From Pseudomonas sp. K2I15 (GTDB lineage Bacteria; Pseudomonadota; Gammaproteobacteria; Pseudomonadales; Pseudomonadaceae), in contig NZ_NIXO01000001.1 of assembly GCF_002204795.1 (NCBI RefSeq), positions 372,001 through 436,000 of the forward strand: 64,000 nucleotides of DNA. The letters run 5' to 3'. Under the pieces are notes generated by a model. The model was not told the DNA's origin. It did no database searches and worked only from the letters and a program-made list of their open reading frames with translations. The translations under genes and the position numbers were made by a program. Positions 53,646 to 62,232 of this stretch are shown here, piece after piece (positions within the stretch are counted from its first letter, which is position 1; each line of letters opens with the position of its first letter).

Positions 53646-54392
53646 TCAGATTTTGAGTTCAACCTCCCCAAGCCTGCCGCCGTGGGGCCCAAAACTGCGC
53701 TCCACGATATGCCGCGTCCCGTCGGCATTCACAATCAGCGCTGTACTCGCCCGCGTCCCGTAACTGGGGCTGGCGATAAACACACTCGACAACAAACTCT
53801 CCGTCGCCAACCCCACGCCTGTATCCGGCAAGTCGGCAAACGGCGCTGTCTGCGGGTCGCTCAAGATCCCCAGCAAGGCCTCAGGTTGCGGATCGTCCAG
53901 CACTTCAGCCAGTGCCGCCTTGGCCTTCAACAGCTTCGGCCACGGCGTATCCAGCCCTGCATTGGATAACCCATAAACCCCAGCTTCCAGCCGTGTCGGC
54001 GCAGATTCATTGGCGTTGTAATGCCACAACTCATCCCGCGTACCCACCAGCAGGTTAAACCCGGCATATTCAATCGATCGGCCGTTAACGTCGGCCAAAT
54101 AGTCGTCAATCGGCAGCGAACCACTGAGAAAGCGCGCCACCAACTCGCCCCGTGACTTACGCGCTGGCGGCTGGTGCGGGTCGCGAATATTGGTCAGCGC
54201 CGCAAAGCGCCTATCCGCCCCAAGCCCCAGCCAGGTGCCGCCCGCTTCCTGGTCCCTTCCTGCATAAACATCGGGCGCATCCAGCCACTGGGCCAACGGC
54301 AGGCTGGGCCGGGCATAAAACTCATCACGGTTGGCCGCGACGATCAGCGGTTGGGCATGGCCCGGCCGCCAGGCAAAAACAATCAGGCACAT
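53646..54392 (-). CDS. NRDE/TANGO2-family protein
   Basis: A 248-residue protein that begins 'MCLIVFAWRPGHAQPLIVAANRDEFYARP' (split: MCLIVFAWRPGHA, QPLIVAANRDEFYARP). The N-terminal Cys and the NRDE motif define the family, known in eukaryotes as TANGO2. The fold resembles Ntn hydrolases with Cys2 exposed after Met removal; a role in heme or acyl handling has been proposed for relatives. Biochemical function is not settled. The Shine-Dalgarno AAAGGGA is visible. Confidence 0.88.
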   Translation of the reverse strand: MCLIVFAWRPGHAQPLIVAANRDEFYARPSLPLAQWLDAPDVYAGRDQEAGGTWLGLGADRRFAALTNIRDPHQPPARKSRGELVARFLSGSLPIDDYLADVNGRSIEYAGFNLLVGTRDELWHYNANESAPTRLEAGVYGLSNAGLDTPWPKLLKAKAALAEVLDDPQPEALLGILSDPQTAPFADLPDTGVGLATESLLSSVFIASPSYGTRASTALIVNADGTRHIVERSFGPHGGRLGEVELKI

Positions 54393-54511
54393 CAGGCGAT
54401 CCCTTTTGTGTTTTTAGCCACTCTACCCACACAACCGCCGGCTATCCATCGTTGGAAGTTGGGTCGCGCGCCTTCCATCCGTTAACATGCCGGACTGATT
54501 TGGGGGCTCCC

Positions 54512-55294
54512 ATGGAGTTTGTGCTGTATTTGCTGCTGGGTTCCTGTGCGGGCATGCTCGCCGGGCTGTTTGGCGTGGGCGGCGGGATCATTATTGTCCC
54601 GGTGCTGGTGTTCAGTTTCACCTTGCAGGGCTTCGATCCCTCGGTGCTGACCCATCTCGCTGTCGGTACGTCCCTGGCGTCTATTATCTTCACCTCGGTG
54701 AATGCGGTGCGCGAGCATCACCGGCGGGGCGCAGTGCGCTGGCCGATCTTCGTGTGGATGGCCGTGGGCATCCTGATGGGCGCAGGCGTTGGCGCGCTGA
54801 CCGCCGAGGCGATCTCCGGGCCGCATTTGCAGAAGATCATCGGCGTGTTCGCCCTGGTGATCGCCGTGCAGATGACCTTGGAACTCAAGCCCAAGGCCAG
54901 CCGCCAGGTGCCGGGCAAGCTCGGCCTGACCTTGGCGGGTGGGGTGATTGGCTGGTCTTCGGCGATTTTCGGCACGGGCGGCGGTTCGTTGACCGTGCCG
55001 TTCCTGACCTGGCGCAGCGTGCCGATGCAACAGGCGGTGGCCACCTCGTCGGCCTGCGGCTTGCCGATCGCCCTGGCCAGTGCGTTAAGTTTCATGATTT
55101 TGGGCTGGCATGATCCGCTGCTGCCCGATCATAGTCTCGGCTTTGTGTATTTGCCGGCGCTGCTGGGCATTGCCCTGACCAGCATGGTGGCGGCCCGTTT
55201 CGGCGCGCGCCTGGCGCATCGGTTGTCGCCGCGCTTGCTCAAGCGGCTGTTCGCCGGGCTGCTGTTTTGTGTAGGGCTGAATTTTTTGCTGTAA
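54512..55294 (+). CDS. TauE/SafE-family membrane transporter
   Basis: A 260-residue membrane protein with about eight helices. The two family repeats, each with a Gly-rich turn, are visible: 'AGLFGVGGGIIIVPVLVFSF' near 15-35 and 'SSAIFGTGGGSLTVPFLTW' near 155. TauE/SafE proteins export sulfite, sulfoacetate or organic anions. ATG 54512 is just before the first helix. It lies 66 bases upstream of lgt, a conserved neighbourhood. Confidence 0.87.
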   Translation: MEFVLYLLLGSCAGMLAGLFGVGGGIIIVPVLVFSFTLQGFDPSVLTHLAVGTSLASIIFTSVNAVREHHRRGAVRWPIFVWMAVGILMGAGVGALTAEAISGPHLQKIIGVFALVIAVQMTLELKPKASRQVPGKLGLTLAGGVIGWSSAIFGTGGGSLTVPFLTWRSVPMQQAVATSSACGLPIALASALSFMILGWHDPLLPDHSLGFVYLPALLGIALTSMVAARFGARLAHRLSPRLLKRLFAGLLFCVGLNFLL

Positions 55295-55360
55295 CGCAGG
55301 CTTAATCGCGCACCGGCATGGTCCGATGCGCCAAGACTATTGATTTAACGAGGAGTCGCA

Positions 55361-56173
55361 ATGCTGCCTTACCCGCAGATCAACCCGGTGGCCGTGGCCA
55401 TCGGTCCGCTGCAAATCCACTGGTACGGGTTGATGTACCTGATCGGCATCGGCGGTGCCTGGTTGCTGGCTTCCCGGCGCCTGAACCGTTTTGACCCGAC
55501 CTGGACCAAGGAGAAACTCTCCGACATGGTGTTCTGGATGTCGATGGGGGTAATCGTCGGCGGACGCCTGGGGTATGTGCTGTTCTACGACCTGCCAGCC
55601 TACATCGCCAACCCGACGCTGATCTTCGAGGTGTGGAAGGGCGGCATGGCGTTCCACGGTGGATTTGTGGGCGTGATGATCGCCGCCTGGTGGTTTGGCC
55701 GGCGTAACGGCAAGTCGTTCTTCCAGTTGATGGACTTCGTCGCACCGTTCGTGCCGATTGGCCTGGGCGCCGGGCGCATCGGTAACTTCATCAACGCCGA
55801 GTTGTGGGGCAAGCCAAGTGACGTGCCGTGGGCCATGGTGTTCCCGCCGTTCAGCGACCCGGCGCAATTGCCGCGCCACCCGTCGCAGCTGTACCAGTTC
55901 GCCCTGGAAGGCGTGGCACTGTTCCTGATCCTCTACCTCTTCTCGCGCAAGCCACGCCCCACCATGGCGGTTTCGGGCATGTTCGCGTTGTTCTACGGGA
56001 TCTTCCGCTTTATCGTCGAGTTCGTGCGCGTGCCGGATGCACAGCTGGGCTACCTCGCGTGGGGCTGGTTGACCATGGGTCAGATTCTCAGCCTGCCGAT
56101 GATCATCGCCGGCCTGGGCCTGCTGTGGTGGGCTTACAATCGCCCGCAAGGCATCAAGAACACCGCGCTTTAA
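55361..56173 (+). CDS. lgt: Prolipoprotein diacylglyceryl transferase Lgt
   Basis: A 270-residue inner-membrane enzyme that transfers diacylglycerol from phosphatidylglycerol to the lipobox Cys of prolipoproteins. The Lgt signature '[20 protein letters not shown]' and the essential '[14 protein letters not shown]' His region are present, with seven hydrophobic segments. The Shine-Dalgarno GAGGAG is strong. thyA follows 51 bases later. Confidence 0.95.
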   Translation: MLPYPQINPVAVAIGPLQIHWYGLMYLIGIGGAWLLASRRLNRFDPTWTKEKLSDMVFWMSMGVIVGGRLGYVLFYDLPAYIANPTLIFEVWKGGMAFHGGFVGVMIAAWWFGRRNGKSFFQLMDFVAPFVPIGLGAGRIGNFINAELWGKPSDVPWAMVFPPFSDPAQLPRHPSQLYQFALEGVALFLILYLFSRKPRPTMAVSGMFALFYGIFRFIVEFVRVPDAQLGYLAWGWLTMGQILSLPMIIAGLGLLWWAYNRPQGIKNTAL

Positions 56174-56181
56174 ATTCGAAT

Positions 56182-56203
56182 GCCGGGGCCCGAGGGTCCC
56201 GGC
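56182..56203 (+). other. Hairpin between lgt and thyA
   Basis: GCCGGG and CCCGGC arms enclose a further GGG/CCC pairing. No T tract follows; the stem lies 22 bases before the thyA start and could modulate its translation or protect lgt mRNA. Confidence 0.4.
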
Positions 56204-56224
56204 TTCAACGATACAGGTATACAC

Positions 56225-57058
56225 ATGAAGCAATATCTCGAACTACTGAACGATGTCGTGACCAATGGACTGACCAAGGGCGATCGCACCGGCACCGGCA
56301 CCAAGGCCGTGTTTGCCCGTCAGTTTCGGCATAGCTTGGCCGACGGCTTTCCGCTGCTGACCACCAAGAAGCTTCACTTCAAAAGCATCGCCAACGAATT
56401 GATCTGGATGTTGAGCGGCAACACCAACATCAAGTGGCTGAATGAAAACGGCGTAAAGATCTGGGACGAATGGGCCACCGAAGAAGGTGACCTGGGCCCG
56501 GTGTACGGCGAGCAGTGGACCGCCTGGCCGACCAAGGACGGCGGCAAGATCAACCAGATCGACTACATGGTCGAGACGCTGAAGACCAACCCCAACAGCC
56601 GTCGCATCCTGTTCCACGGCTGGAACGTCGAGTACCTGCCGGACGAGACCAAAAGCCCGCAGCAAAACGCCCGCGACGGCAAGCAAGCCCTGCCGCCGTG
56701 CCACCTGCTGTACCAGGCTTTTGTGCATGACGGTCATCTGTCGATGCAGTTGTACATCCGCAGCTCCGACGTATTCCTCGGCCTGCCGTACAACACCGCA
56801 GCCCTGGCGCTGCTGACCCATATGCTGGCCCAGCAATGCGATCTGATCCCTCACGAAATCATCGTGACCACTGGCGACACTCACGCCTATAGCAACCACA
56901 TGGAGCAGATCCAGACCCAACTGGCCCGCACTCCAAAAGCCTTGCCGAAGCTGGTGATCAAGCGCAAACCCGAGTCGATCTACGATTACAAATTCGAAGA
57001 CTTTGAAATCGTGGGCTACGACGCCGACCCGAGCATCAAGGCTGACGTAGCCATCTAA
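56225..57058 (+). CDS. thyA: Thymidylate synthase ThyA
   Basis: A 277-residue enzyme that methylates dUMP to dTMP with methylenetetrahydrofolate. The active Cys is C159 in '[20 protein letters not shown]'; '[20 protein letters not shown]' near the N-terminus binds dUMP phosphate; '[20 protein letters not shown]' is the folate region. ATG 56225 gives the family N-terminus 'MKQYLELL'. The lgt-thyA pairing is conserved in gammaproteobacteria. Confidence 0.96.
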   Translation: MKQYLELLNDVVTNGLTKGDRTGTGTKAVFARQFRHSLADGFPLLTTKKLHFKSIANELIWMLSGNTNIKWLNENGVKIWDEWATEEGDLGPVYGEQWTAWPTKDGGKINQIDYMVETLKTNPNSRRILFHGWNVEYLPDETKSPQQNARDGKQALPPCHLLYQAFVHDGHLSMQLYIRSSDVFLGLPYNTAALALLTHMLAQQCDLIPHEIIVTTGDTHAYSNHMEQIQTQLARTPKALPKLVIKRKPESIYDYKFEDFEIVGYDADPSIKADVAI

Positions 57059-57076
57059 AGGCGGTCTCGGTCCAAA

Positions 57077-57165
57077 TGTGGGAGCGGGCTTGCTCGCGAA
57101 TACGGTGTATCAGAAACACATTCAGTGACTGACACTCCGCTTTCGCGAGCAAGCCCGCTCCCACA
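57077..57165. repeat. REPIN after thyA
   Basis: Perfect arms on the common core; the loop ends in CAGTGACTGACACTCCGC, related to those of the units at 27153 and 37643. Between convergent thyA and cadR. Confidence 0.92.
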
Positions 57166-57183
57166 TTTTTTTTGTGTACACAA

Positions 57184-57633
57184 TTAATGGCCGTGGCTTC
57201 TGCCTACATGTGAGGGCTCAGCCTCGCTGGCCGCGACACTCCCGCTGATTTCCAGCCGCTGCAAAATCCCGCACTGATCCAGATCCGTCCCGCCGCCACA
57301 GCGTTGGCGCAGGTCGAGCAACTGTTCCTGCAACGCCAGCAACCCGTCGATCCGCGCCTTGACGTGGTGGATATGCTCGTCGATCAACGCATTCACGCTT
57401 TCGCACTGGTCCTGAGGGCTGTCCCGCAGGCCCAGCAGGCTGCGAATCTCCTCAAGGGTCATGTCCAAACTGCGGCAGTTGCGGATAAACACCAGCCGTT
57501 CGGTGTGCGCCTGGGTGTACAGGCGGTAATTACCGTCACTGCGCGCAGGCGGCGGCAGCAGGCCTTCCTTCTCGTAATAACGGATGGTTTCCACCTGGCA
57601 ATCCGTCAATTTTGCCAATTCGCCGATCTTCAT
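57184..57633 (-). CDS. cadR: MerR-family Cd(II)/Pb(II)-responsive regulator CadR
   Basis: A 149-residue MerR-type regulator. The N-terminal winged helix is 'MKIGELAKLTDCQVETIRYY' and is followed by 'EKEGLLPPPARSDGNYRLY'. The metal-site cysteines fit CadR: C in 'QDQCESVNALID', then 'QRCGGGTDLDQCGILQ'. The C-terminal tail has three His ('SHVGRSHGH'), also a CadR trait. ATG 57633 has TGGAG upstream. Divergent from cadA with a clear operator between them. Confidence 0.93.
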   Translation of the reverse strand: MKIGELAKLTDCQVETIRYYEKEGLLPPPARSDGNYRLYTQAHTERLVFIRNCRSLDMTLEEIRSLLGLRDSPQDQCESVNALIDEHIHHVKARIDGLLALQEQLLDLRQRCGGGTDLDQCGILQRLEISGSVAASEAEPSHVGRSHGH

Positions 57634-57656
57634 CGCAGCAATCTCCAAAAGGGTGC

Positions 57657-57687
57657 TTGACCCTATAGTGGCTACAGGGTCTTTACT
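57657..57687 (+). promoter_or_regulatory. cadA promoter with MerR-type operator
   Basis: TTGACC (-35, 57657-57662) and TTTACT (-10, 57682-57687) are separated by 19 bases, the overlong spacer that MerR-family activators correct by twisting DNA. The spacer region is covered by an inverted repeat at 57659-57681: the arms GACCCTATAG and CTACAGGGTC around TGG, with one mismatch. It lies 32 bases before the cadA start. Confidence 0.88.
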
Positions 57688-57718
57688 TGGCAACAGGCAC
57701 CTTTACGGACGCGACAGA

Positions 57719-59989
57719 ATGAGCGATTCCATCCACACCCCGCATAAGCACGACCATGATCATGACCACGCGCACGATCACGGCCCCAAGCTCAAACCTG
57801 TGCAGAAGCACGACCATGGCAGCCATGGCGATTCCTGCTGTTCCAGCAAGGCCGCGCCTGCACTGGTGAAGCTGACTGAAGCCCCGACAGCGGGCTCGCG
57901 GCTGAGCACCTTCCGCATCGAAGCCATGGACTGCCCCACCGAGCAAACGCTGATCCAGAACAAACTGGGCAAGCTCGCCGGTGTGCAGCAACTGGAGTTC
58001 AACCTGATCAACCGCATCCTCGGCGTCACTCATGACTTGCCGAGCACTGCGCCGATCATCGAGGCCATCAAGTCTTTGGGCATGCAGGCCGATCCTGTCG
58101 AAGAAGGTGTAGCCCCGGCCGAGCCACCCGCGAAGAAACACTGGTGGCCGCTGGCCGTGTCCGGCGTCGGCGCGTTGGGCGCTGAAGTACTGCACTTCAC
58201 CAACGCCGCACCAACGTGGGTGATTGCCCTGGTCGCGCTGATCTCGATCTTCAGCGGCGGCCTCACCACCTACAAAAAGGGCTGGATCGCCCTGAAAAAC
58301 CTCAACTTGAACATCAACGCCCTGATGAGCATCGCCGTGACCGGTGCGATCCTGATCGGCCAGTGGCCCGAAGCCGCGATGGTGATGTTCCTGTTTACCG
58401 TGGCCGAACTGATCGAAGCCAAGTCCCTCGACCGCGCACGTAACGCCATCAGTGGCTTGATGCAGATGACCCCGGAACAGGCCACGGTCCGTCAGGCCGA
58501 CGGCACTTGGGCTGAACAGGAGGTCAAAGTCATCGAACTCGGCGCTATCGTGCGGGTTCGTCCCGGCGAGCGCATTGGCCTGGACGGTGAAGTTACCTCC
58601 GGCCAGTCCACCATCGACCAAGCGCCGATTACCGGTGAAAGTCTGCCGATTGAAAAAACCGTGGGCGACAAAGTCTTCGCCGGCACCATCAACCAGGCCG
58701 GCTCCCTGGAATACAAGGTCACCGCAGCCGCCAACAACTCCACCCTGGCGCGGATCATCCACGCCGTGGAACAGGCCCAGGGCGCCCGCGCGCCAACCCA
58801 GCGTTTTGTCGACACCTTCGCCAAGGTCTACACCCCGGCGGTGTTCATCTTTGCCTTGGGCGTGGCGCTGATTCCGCCGCTGTTCATGGGGGGCGTCTGG
58901 TTCGAATGGGTTTACCGGGCGCTGGTATTGCTGGTCGTCGCCTGCCCGTGTGCGCTGGTGATTTCCACCCCGGTGACCATCGTCAGCGGCCTGGCCGCTG
59001 CGGCGCGCAAAGGTATTCTGATCAAGGGCGGCGTGTACCTGGAGGGCGGTTACAAGCTCGACTACCTGGCCCTCGACAAGACTGGCACCATCACTCACGG
59101 CAAACCGGTGCAAACCGATTACCTGGCGTTGTTCCCGAACATGGAAGACAGCGCACCGGCCTTGGCTGCTAGCCTGGCAGGGCGTTCCGATCACCCGGTG
59201 TCCCTGGCGATCGCCAATGCGGCGGTGGATAAAAACCTCACCGCGCACACTGTGGATAACTTCGAAGCCCTGACCGGTCGCGGCGTACGTGGCGAGATCA
59301 ATGGCGAGGTCTATTACCTGGGCAACCATCGCCTGGTGGAAGAACTGAACCTGTGCTCGCCGGCCCTCGAAGAAAAACTCTTCGCCCTGGAAAAACAAGG
59401 TAAGTCCGTGGTCCTGCTGCTGGACAAGTCCGGCCCGCTGGCGCTGTTCGCCGTGGCTGACACCGTGAAAGACACCAGCCGCGAAGCCATCCAGCAGTTA
59501 CATGAGCTTGGCATCAAGACCCTGATGCTCACCGGCGACAACACCCACACCGCCAAGGCGATTGCCGCTCAGGTCGGCATCGACCAGGCTCAGGGCGACC
59601 TGTTGCCCACCGACAAACTGCAAGCCATCGAAGCCCTCTACGCCAAGGGCCACCGCGTCGGCATGGTCGGCGACGGCATCAACGACGCCCCGGCGCTGGC
59701 CCGTTCCGAGATCGGTTTTGCCATGGCCGCCGCCGGTACCGACACCGCCATCGAGACCGCCGACGTGGCCTTGATGGACGACGACCTGCGCAAGATTCCG
59801 GCATTCATTCGGCTGTCGCGGCAAACGTCGAGTATCCTCAAGCAGAACATCGCCCTGGCCCTGGTGATCAAGGCGATCTTCCTGGCGGTGACCTTCCTGG
59901 GGATGGCCACCATGTGGATGGCGGTGTTCGCCGACATGGGCGTGAGCCTGCTGGTGGTGTTCAATGGTCTGCGCCTGTTGCGCAAATAG
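57719..59989 (+). CDS. cadA: Heavy-metal P1B-type ATPase CadA (Cd/Zn/Pb efflux)
   Basis: A 756-residue inner-membrane pump. The His/Asp-rich N-terminal tail (about 6-37) is followed by a CCSS cysteine pair and an HMA domain with 'MDCPTEQ' (C72). The membrane metal site is C409-P-C411 in 'VACPCALVIS'; the phosphorylated residue is D453 in 'LDKTGTITHGKP'; the hinge is 'GDGINDAPALARSEIGFAMA'. This matches divalent-metal (Zn/Cd/Pb) pumps rather than Cu ones. Adjacent cadR and the operator indicate metal-induced expression. ATG 57719 is chosen; an upstream extension would run through the promoter. Confidence 0.94.
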   Translation: MSDSIHTPHKHDHDHDHAHDHGPKLKPVQKHDHGSHGDSCCSSKAAPALVKLTEAPTAGSRLSTFRIEAMDCPTEQTLIQNKLGKLAGVQQLEFNLINRILGVTHDLPSTAPIIEAIKSLGMQADPVEEGVAPAEPPAKKHWWPLAVSGVGALGAEVLHFTNAAPTWVIALVALISIFSGGLTTYKKGWIALKNLNLNINALMSIAVTGAILIGQWPEAAMVMFLFTVAELIEAKSLDRARNAISGLMQMTPEQATVRQADGTWAEQEVKVIELGAIVRVRPGERIGLDGEVTSGQSTIDQAPITGESLPIEKTVGDKVFAGTINQAGSLEYKVTAAANNSTLARIIHAVEQAQGARAPTQRFVDTFAKVYTPAVFIFALGVALIPPLFMGGVWFEWVYRALVLLVVACPCALVISTPVTIVSGLAAAARKGILIKGGVYLEGGYKLDYLALDKTGTITHGKPVQTDYLALFPNMEDSAPALAASLAGRSDHPVSLAIANAAVDKNLTAHTVDNFEALTGRGVRGEINGEVYYLGNHRLVEELNLCSPALEEKLFALEKQGKSVVLLLDKSGPLALFAVADTVKDTSREAIQQLHELGIKTLMLTGDNTHTAKAIAAQVGIDQAQGDLLPTDKLQAIEALYAKGHRVGMVGDGINDAPALARSEIGFAMAAAGTDTAIETADVALMDDDLRKIPAFIRLSRQTSSILKQNIALALVIKAIFLAVTFLGMATMWMAVFADMGVSLLVVFNGLRLLRK

Positions 59990-60005
59990 TCGATGAGAGG
60001 GTGGT

Positions 60006-60872
60006 GTGCTGAGTGCCGAGCTGAAGGCTTTTTACATGGTCGCCCGCCTGGGCAGCATTACCCAGGCGGCGAAAAAGCTCGGGCTGAGCCAGCCCACGGT
60101 GACCACCCAGATTCGTCACCTGGAAAGCCAGTACTCGGTTGAGTTGTTCTACCGAGGCGGGCGCCGCCTGACCGTCAGCGACGAAGGCGCGCGGCTGTTG
60201 CCGATGGTCAAGGCGCTGCTGCAGCAGGAAGCGGATATCGAGTTTTTCCTGCGCAACAGTGGCCAGGTGCAAGGTGCTTTAAGGATTGCCGCGACGGCAC
60301 CGTATTACATCCTCGACCTGGTCAAAGCCTTCCGTGAGCGTCTGCCGCAGGTTGAGGTTTCGGTCGAAATCGGCAATTCCCAGCAGGTGCTGGAGGCGCT
60401 GGATGAATACCGCGTCGACGTTGCCGCCTCATCCCAACTGCTTGAAGACCCGCGCTTGATTCGCCGGGTGCTGGGCATGGACCCGCTGGTGCTGGCGGTG
60501 CATCGCAATCATCCGTTGGCAGTCCTCGACCATGTGCCACTGACCGCGCTGGCCGGGCACACCTTGCTGATGCGCGAGCCGGGTTCCACTACCCGACGGT
60601 TGACCGAAGAAATGTTGCAGGGCGCAGGCGTGAGTTACGGACCGCTGCTGGAGATCGGCAGCCGGGAGTCGATCCGTGAGGCGGTGTTGCGCAACATCGG
60701 TATCAGCATCATCGCCCGCCAGGAAGTGCCTCATGACCCGCAGCTGCGTGTGTTGAGCATCGAGAATGCGCCCCAGATTCCCGAGTATTTGTACTGCCTC
60801 AAGGAGCGAAAGGGCGCCCGGTTGCCAGCGGCGTTTCTGGGGTTGGCGCAGGAAATGTCCCCGGCAGGCTAA
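60006..60872 (+). CDS. LysR-family regulator
   Basis: A 288-residue LysR-type regulator. The N-terminal helix-turn-helix is 'ARLGSITQAAKKLGLSQPTV' followed by TTQIRHLES; the C-terminal ligand domain spans about 90-285. The start is GTG 60006, with GAGAGGG just upstream. It lies 16 bases after cadA but belongs functionally with the ABC importer that follows at 61167, an arrangement seen in 2-aminoethylphosphonate loci. The inducer is inferred. Confidence 0.88.
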   Translation: MLSAELKAFYMVARLGSITQAAKKLGLSQPTVTTQIRHLESQYSVELFYRGGRRLTVSDEGARLLPMVKALLQQEADIEFFLRNSGQVQGALRIAATAPYYILDLVKAFRERLPQVEVSVEIGNSQQVLEALDEYRVDVAASSQLLEDPRLIRRVLGMDPLVLAVHRNHPLAVLDHVPLTALAGHTLLMREPGSTTRRLTEEMLQGAGVSYGPLLEIGSRESIREAVLRNIGISIIARQEVPHDPQLRVLSIENAPQIPEYLYCLKERKGARLPAAFLGLAQEMSPAG

Positions 60873-60896
60873 CTTGCTTCTCTGCCGAGCGGGCCT

Positions 60897-61032
60897 TTGT
60901 GGCGAGGGGGCTTGTCCCCCGTTGGGCTGCGAAGCAACCCCAATAAGGTCACCGCATTTCCCCTGGCAGATCGCGCCAGCAGGTTTTAGGACTGCTGCGC
61001 AGCCCAACGGGGGACAAGCCCCCTCGCCACAA
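60897..61032. repeat. Second palindrome family, perfect 35-base arms
   Basis: Left arm 60897-60931 and right arm 60998-61032 are perfect reverse complements over 35 bases. The core begins TTGTGGCGAGGGGGCTTGTC. The 66-base loop contains no gene. This family differs from the common TGTGGGAGCGGGCTTGCT elements but shares GGGCTTG, and its relative is nested in the composite at 29171-29293. Confidence 0.92.
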
Positions 61033-61166
61033 GAGCCAGGCTCCAGATACTGGTCCAGTCCTACCCAAATCCACCAATACCACTATCGCCACGTTTTGCC
61101 TTTCTGCCACAAGAGGGACGCATTGCCGCCCTAGGATGACCTTCATCAGTTTGATGAGGTGCCTCC

Positions 61167-62231
61167 ATGAACACAGTCCTGACCAACCCCGGCGCACCAA
61201 TGAAGGTGCGCAGTGTGCAGAAACGCTTCGGCGCGTTCACCGCGCTGGATAACGTATCCCTGGACGTCGCCGCCGGCGAGCTGGTGTGCCTGCTGGGCCC
61301 GTCGGGCTGCGGCAAGACCACCTTGCTGCGTTGCATCGCGGGCCTCGAGCGTCAGGACAGCGGCGAGTTGTATCTCGGCGACCGCGACGTTTCCCTGCTG
61401 GCACCGCAGGCACGGGACTACGGCATTCTGTTCCAGTCCTACGCGCTCTTCCCCAACCTCACCGTCGAAGCAAACATCGGCTACGGCCTCACCGGCAGTG
61501 GCCGCGATGAAGTGCGCAAGCGCGTCGGGCAGATGCTCGAACTGGTAGGCCTTGTAGGCAGCGAAAAGAAATACCCCGGCCAACTCTCTGGCGGCCAACA
61601 GCAGCGCGTAGCCCTGGCCCGCGCGCTGGCACCGGCGCCGTCCTTGTTGCTGCTGGACGAGCCCATGTCGGCCCTCGACGCCCGGGTACGCGAGCATCTG
61701 TGCACCGAGCTGCGTCAACTGCAACGCCGCCTGGGCATCACCACCCTGATGGTCACCCACAACCAGGACGAGGCCATGTTGATGGCCGACCGCATTGCCG
61801 TGATGAACAACGGCAAGGTCGAGCAGTACGCCACGCCCCAGGAAATCTACGACCGCCCGGCCACGCCGTTCGTGGCCGAGTTTGTCGGCCAGGGCAACTG
61901 GCTTCCGTTCAGCCGCAACAGCGCCAGCCACGCCCAGGTCGGCGGGATGAATATGCGCCTGGCGGAAAACTCCGGCGCCGCAAAGTCGGGCCGTCTGTTC
62001 TGCCGCCCGGAAGCCATCAGCGTCAACCCACCGGTGCATGAAGAAAACCTGTTCCCGGCCAAGGTCCGCGAGATCACCTTCCTCGGCAACCGCTGCCGCA
62101 TGAGCTTCGAGCTGGACCAACTGCCTGGCCATCCGCTGCTGGCCGAGCTGGCCCCGGAAGCCATGCCGCGCCTAGGCGCCCAGGACATCTGGGTCGCGCT
62201 GCCCCCGCGCAGCCTGCAGGTGTTTGCCTGA
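61167..62231 (+). CDS. ABC transporter ATPase, 2-aminoethylphosphonate/iron type
   Basis: A 354-residue ABC ATPase: Walker A '[18 protein letters not shown]', signature '[17 protein letters not shown]', Walker B '[12 protein letters not shown]', switch '[11 protein letters not shown]', and a TOBE-like C-terminal domain (about 270-354). Together with a double-length permease and a following binding protein, this fits the putative 2-aminoethylphosphonate importer of pseudomonads (PhnT-like). Fe(III) import of the FbpC type is the alternative. The Shine-Dalgarno GAGG precedes the ATG. Confidence 0.87.
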   Translation: MNTVLTNPGAPMKVRSVQKRFGAFTALDNVSLDVAAGELVCLLGPSGCGKTTLLRCIAGLERQDSGELYLGDRDVSLLAPQARDYGILFQSYALFPNLTVEANIGYGLTGSGRDEVRKRVGQMLELVGLVGSEKKYPGQLSGGQQQRVALARALAPAPSLLLLDEPMSALDARVREHLCTELRQLQRRLGITTLMVTHNQDEAMLMADRIAVMNNGKVEQYATPQEIYDRPATPFVAEFVGQGNWLPFSRNSASHAQVGGMNMRLAENSGAAKSGRLFCRPEAISVNPPVHEENLFPAKVREITFLGNRCRMSFELDQLPGHPLLAELAPEAMPRLGAQDIWVALPPRSLQVFA

Positions 62232-62232
62232 G

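Noticed and set aside
57683-59398. 571-codon minus-strand frame opposite cadA
   Set aside because: Antisense shadow of a P-type ATPase whose motifs are all in place. No Shine-Dalgarno or family signature.
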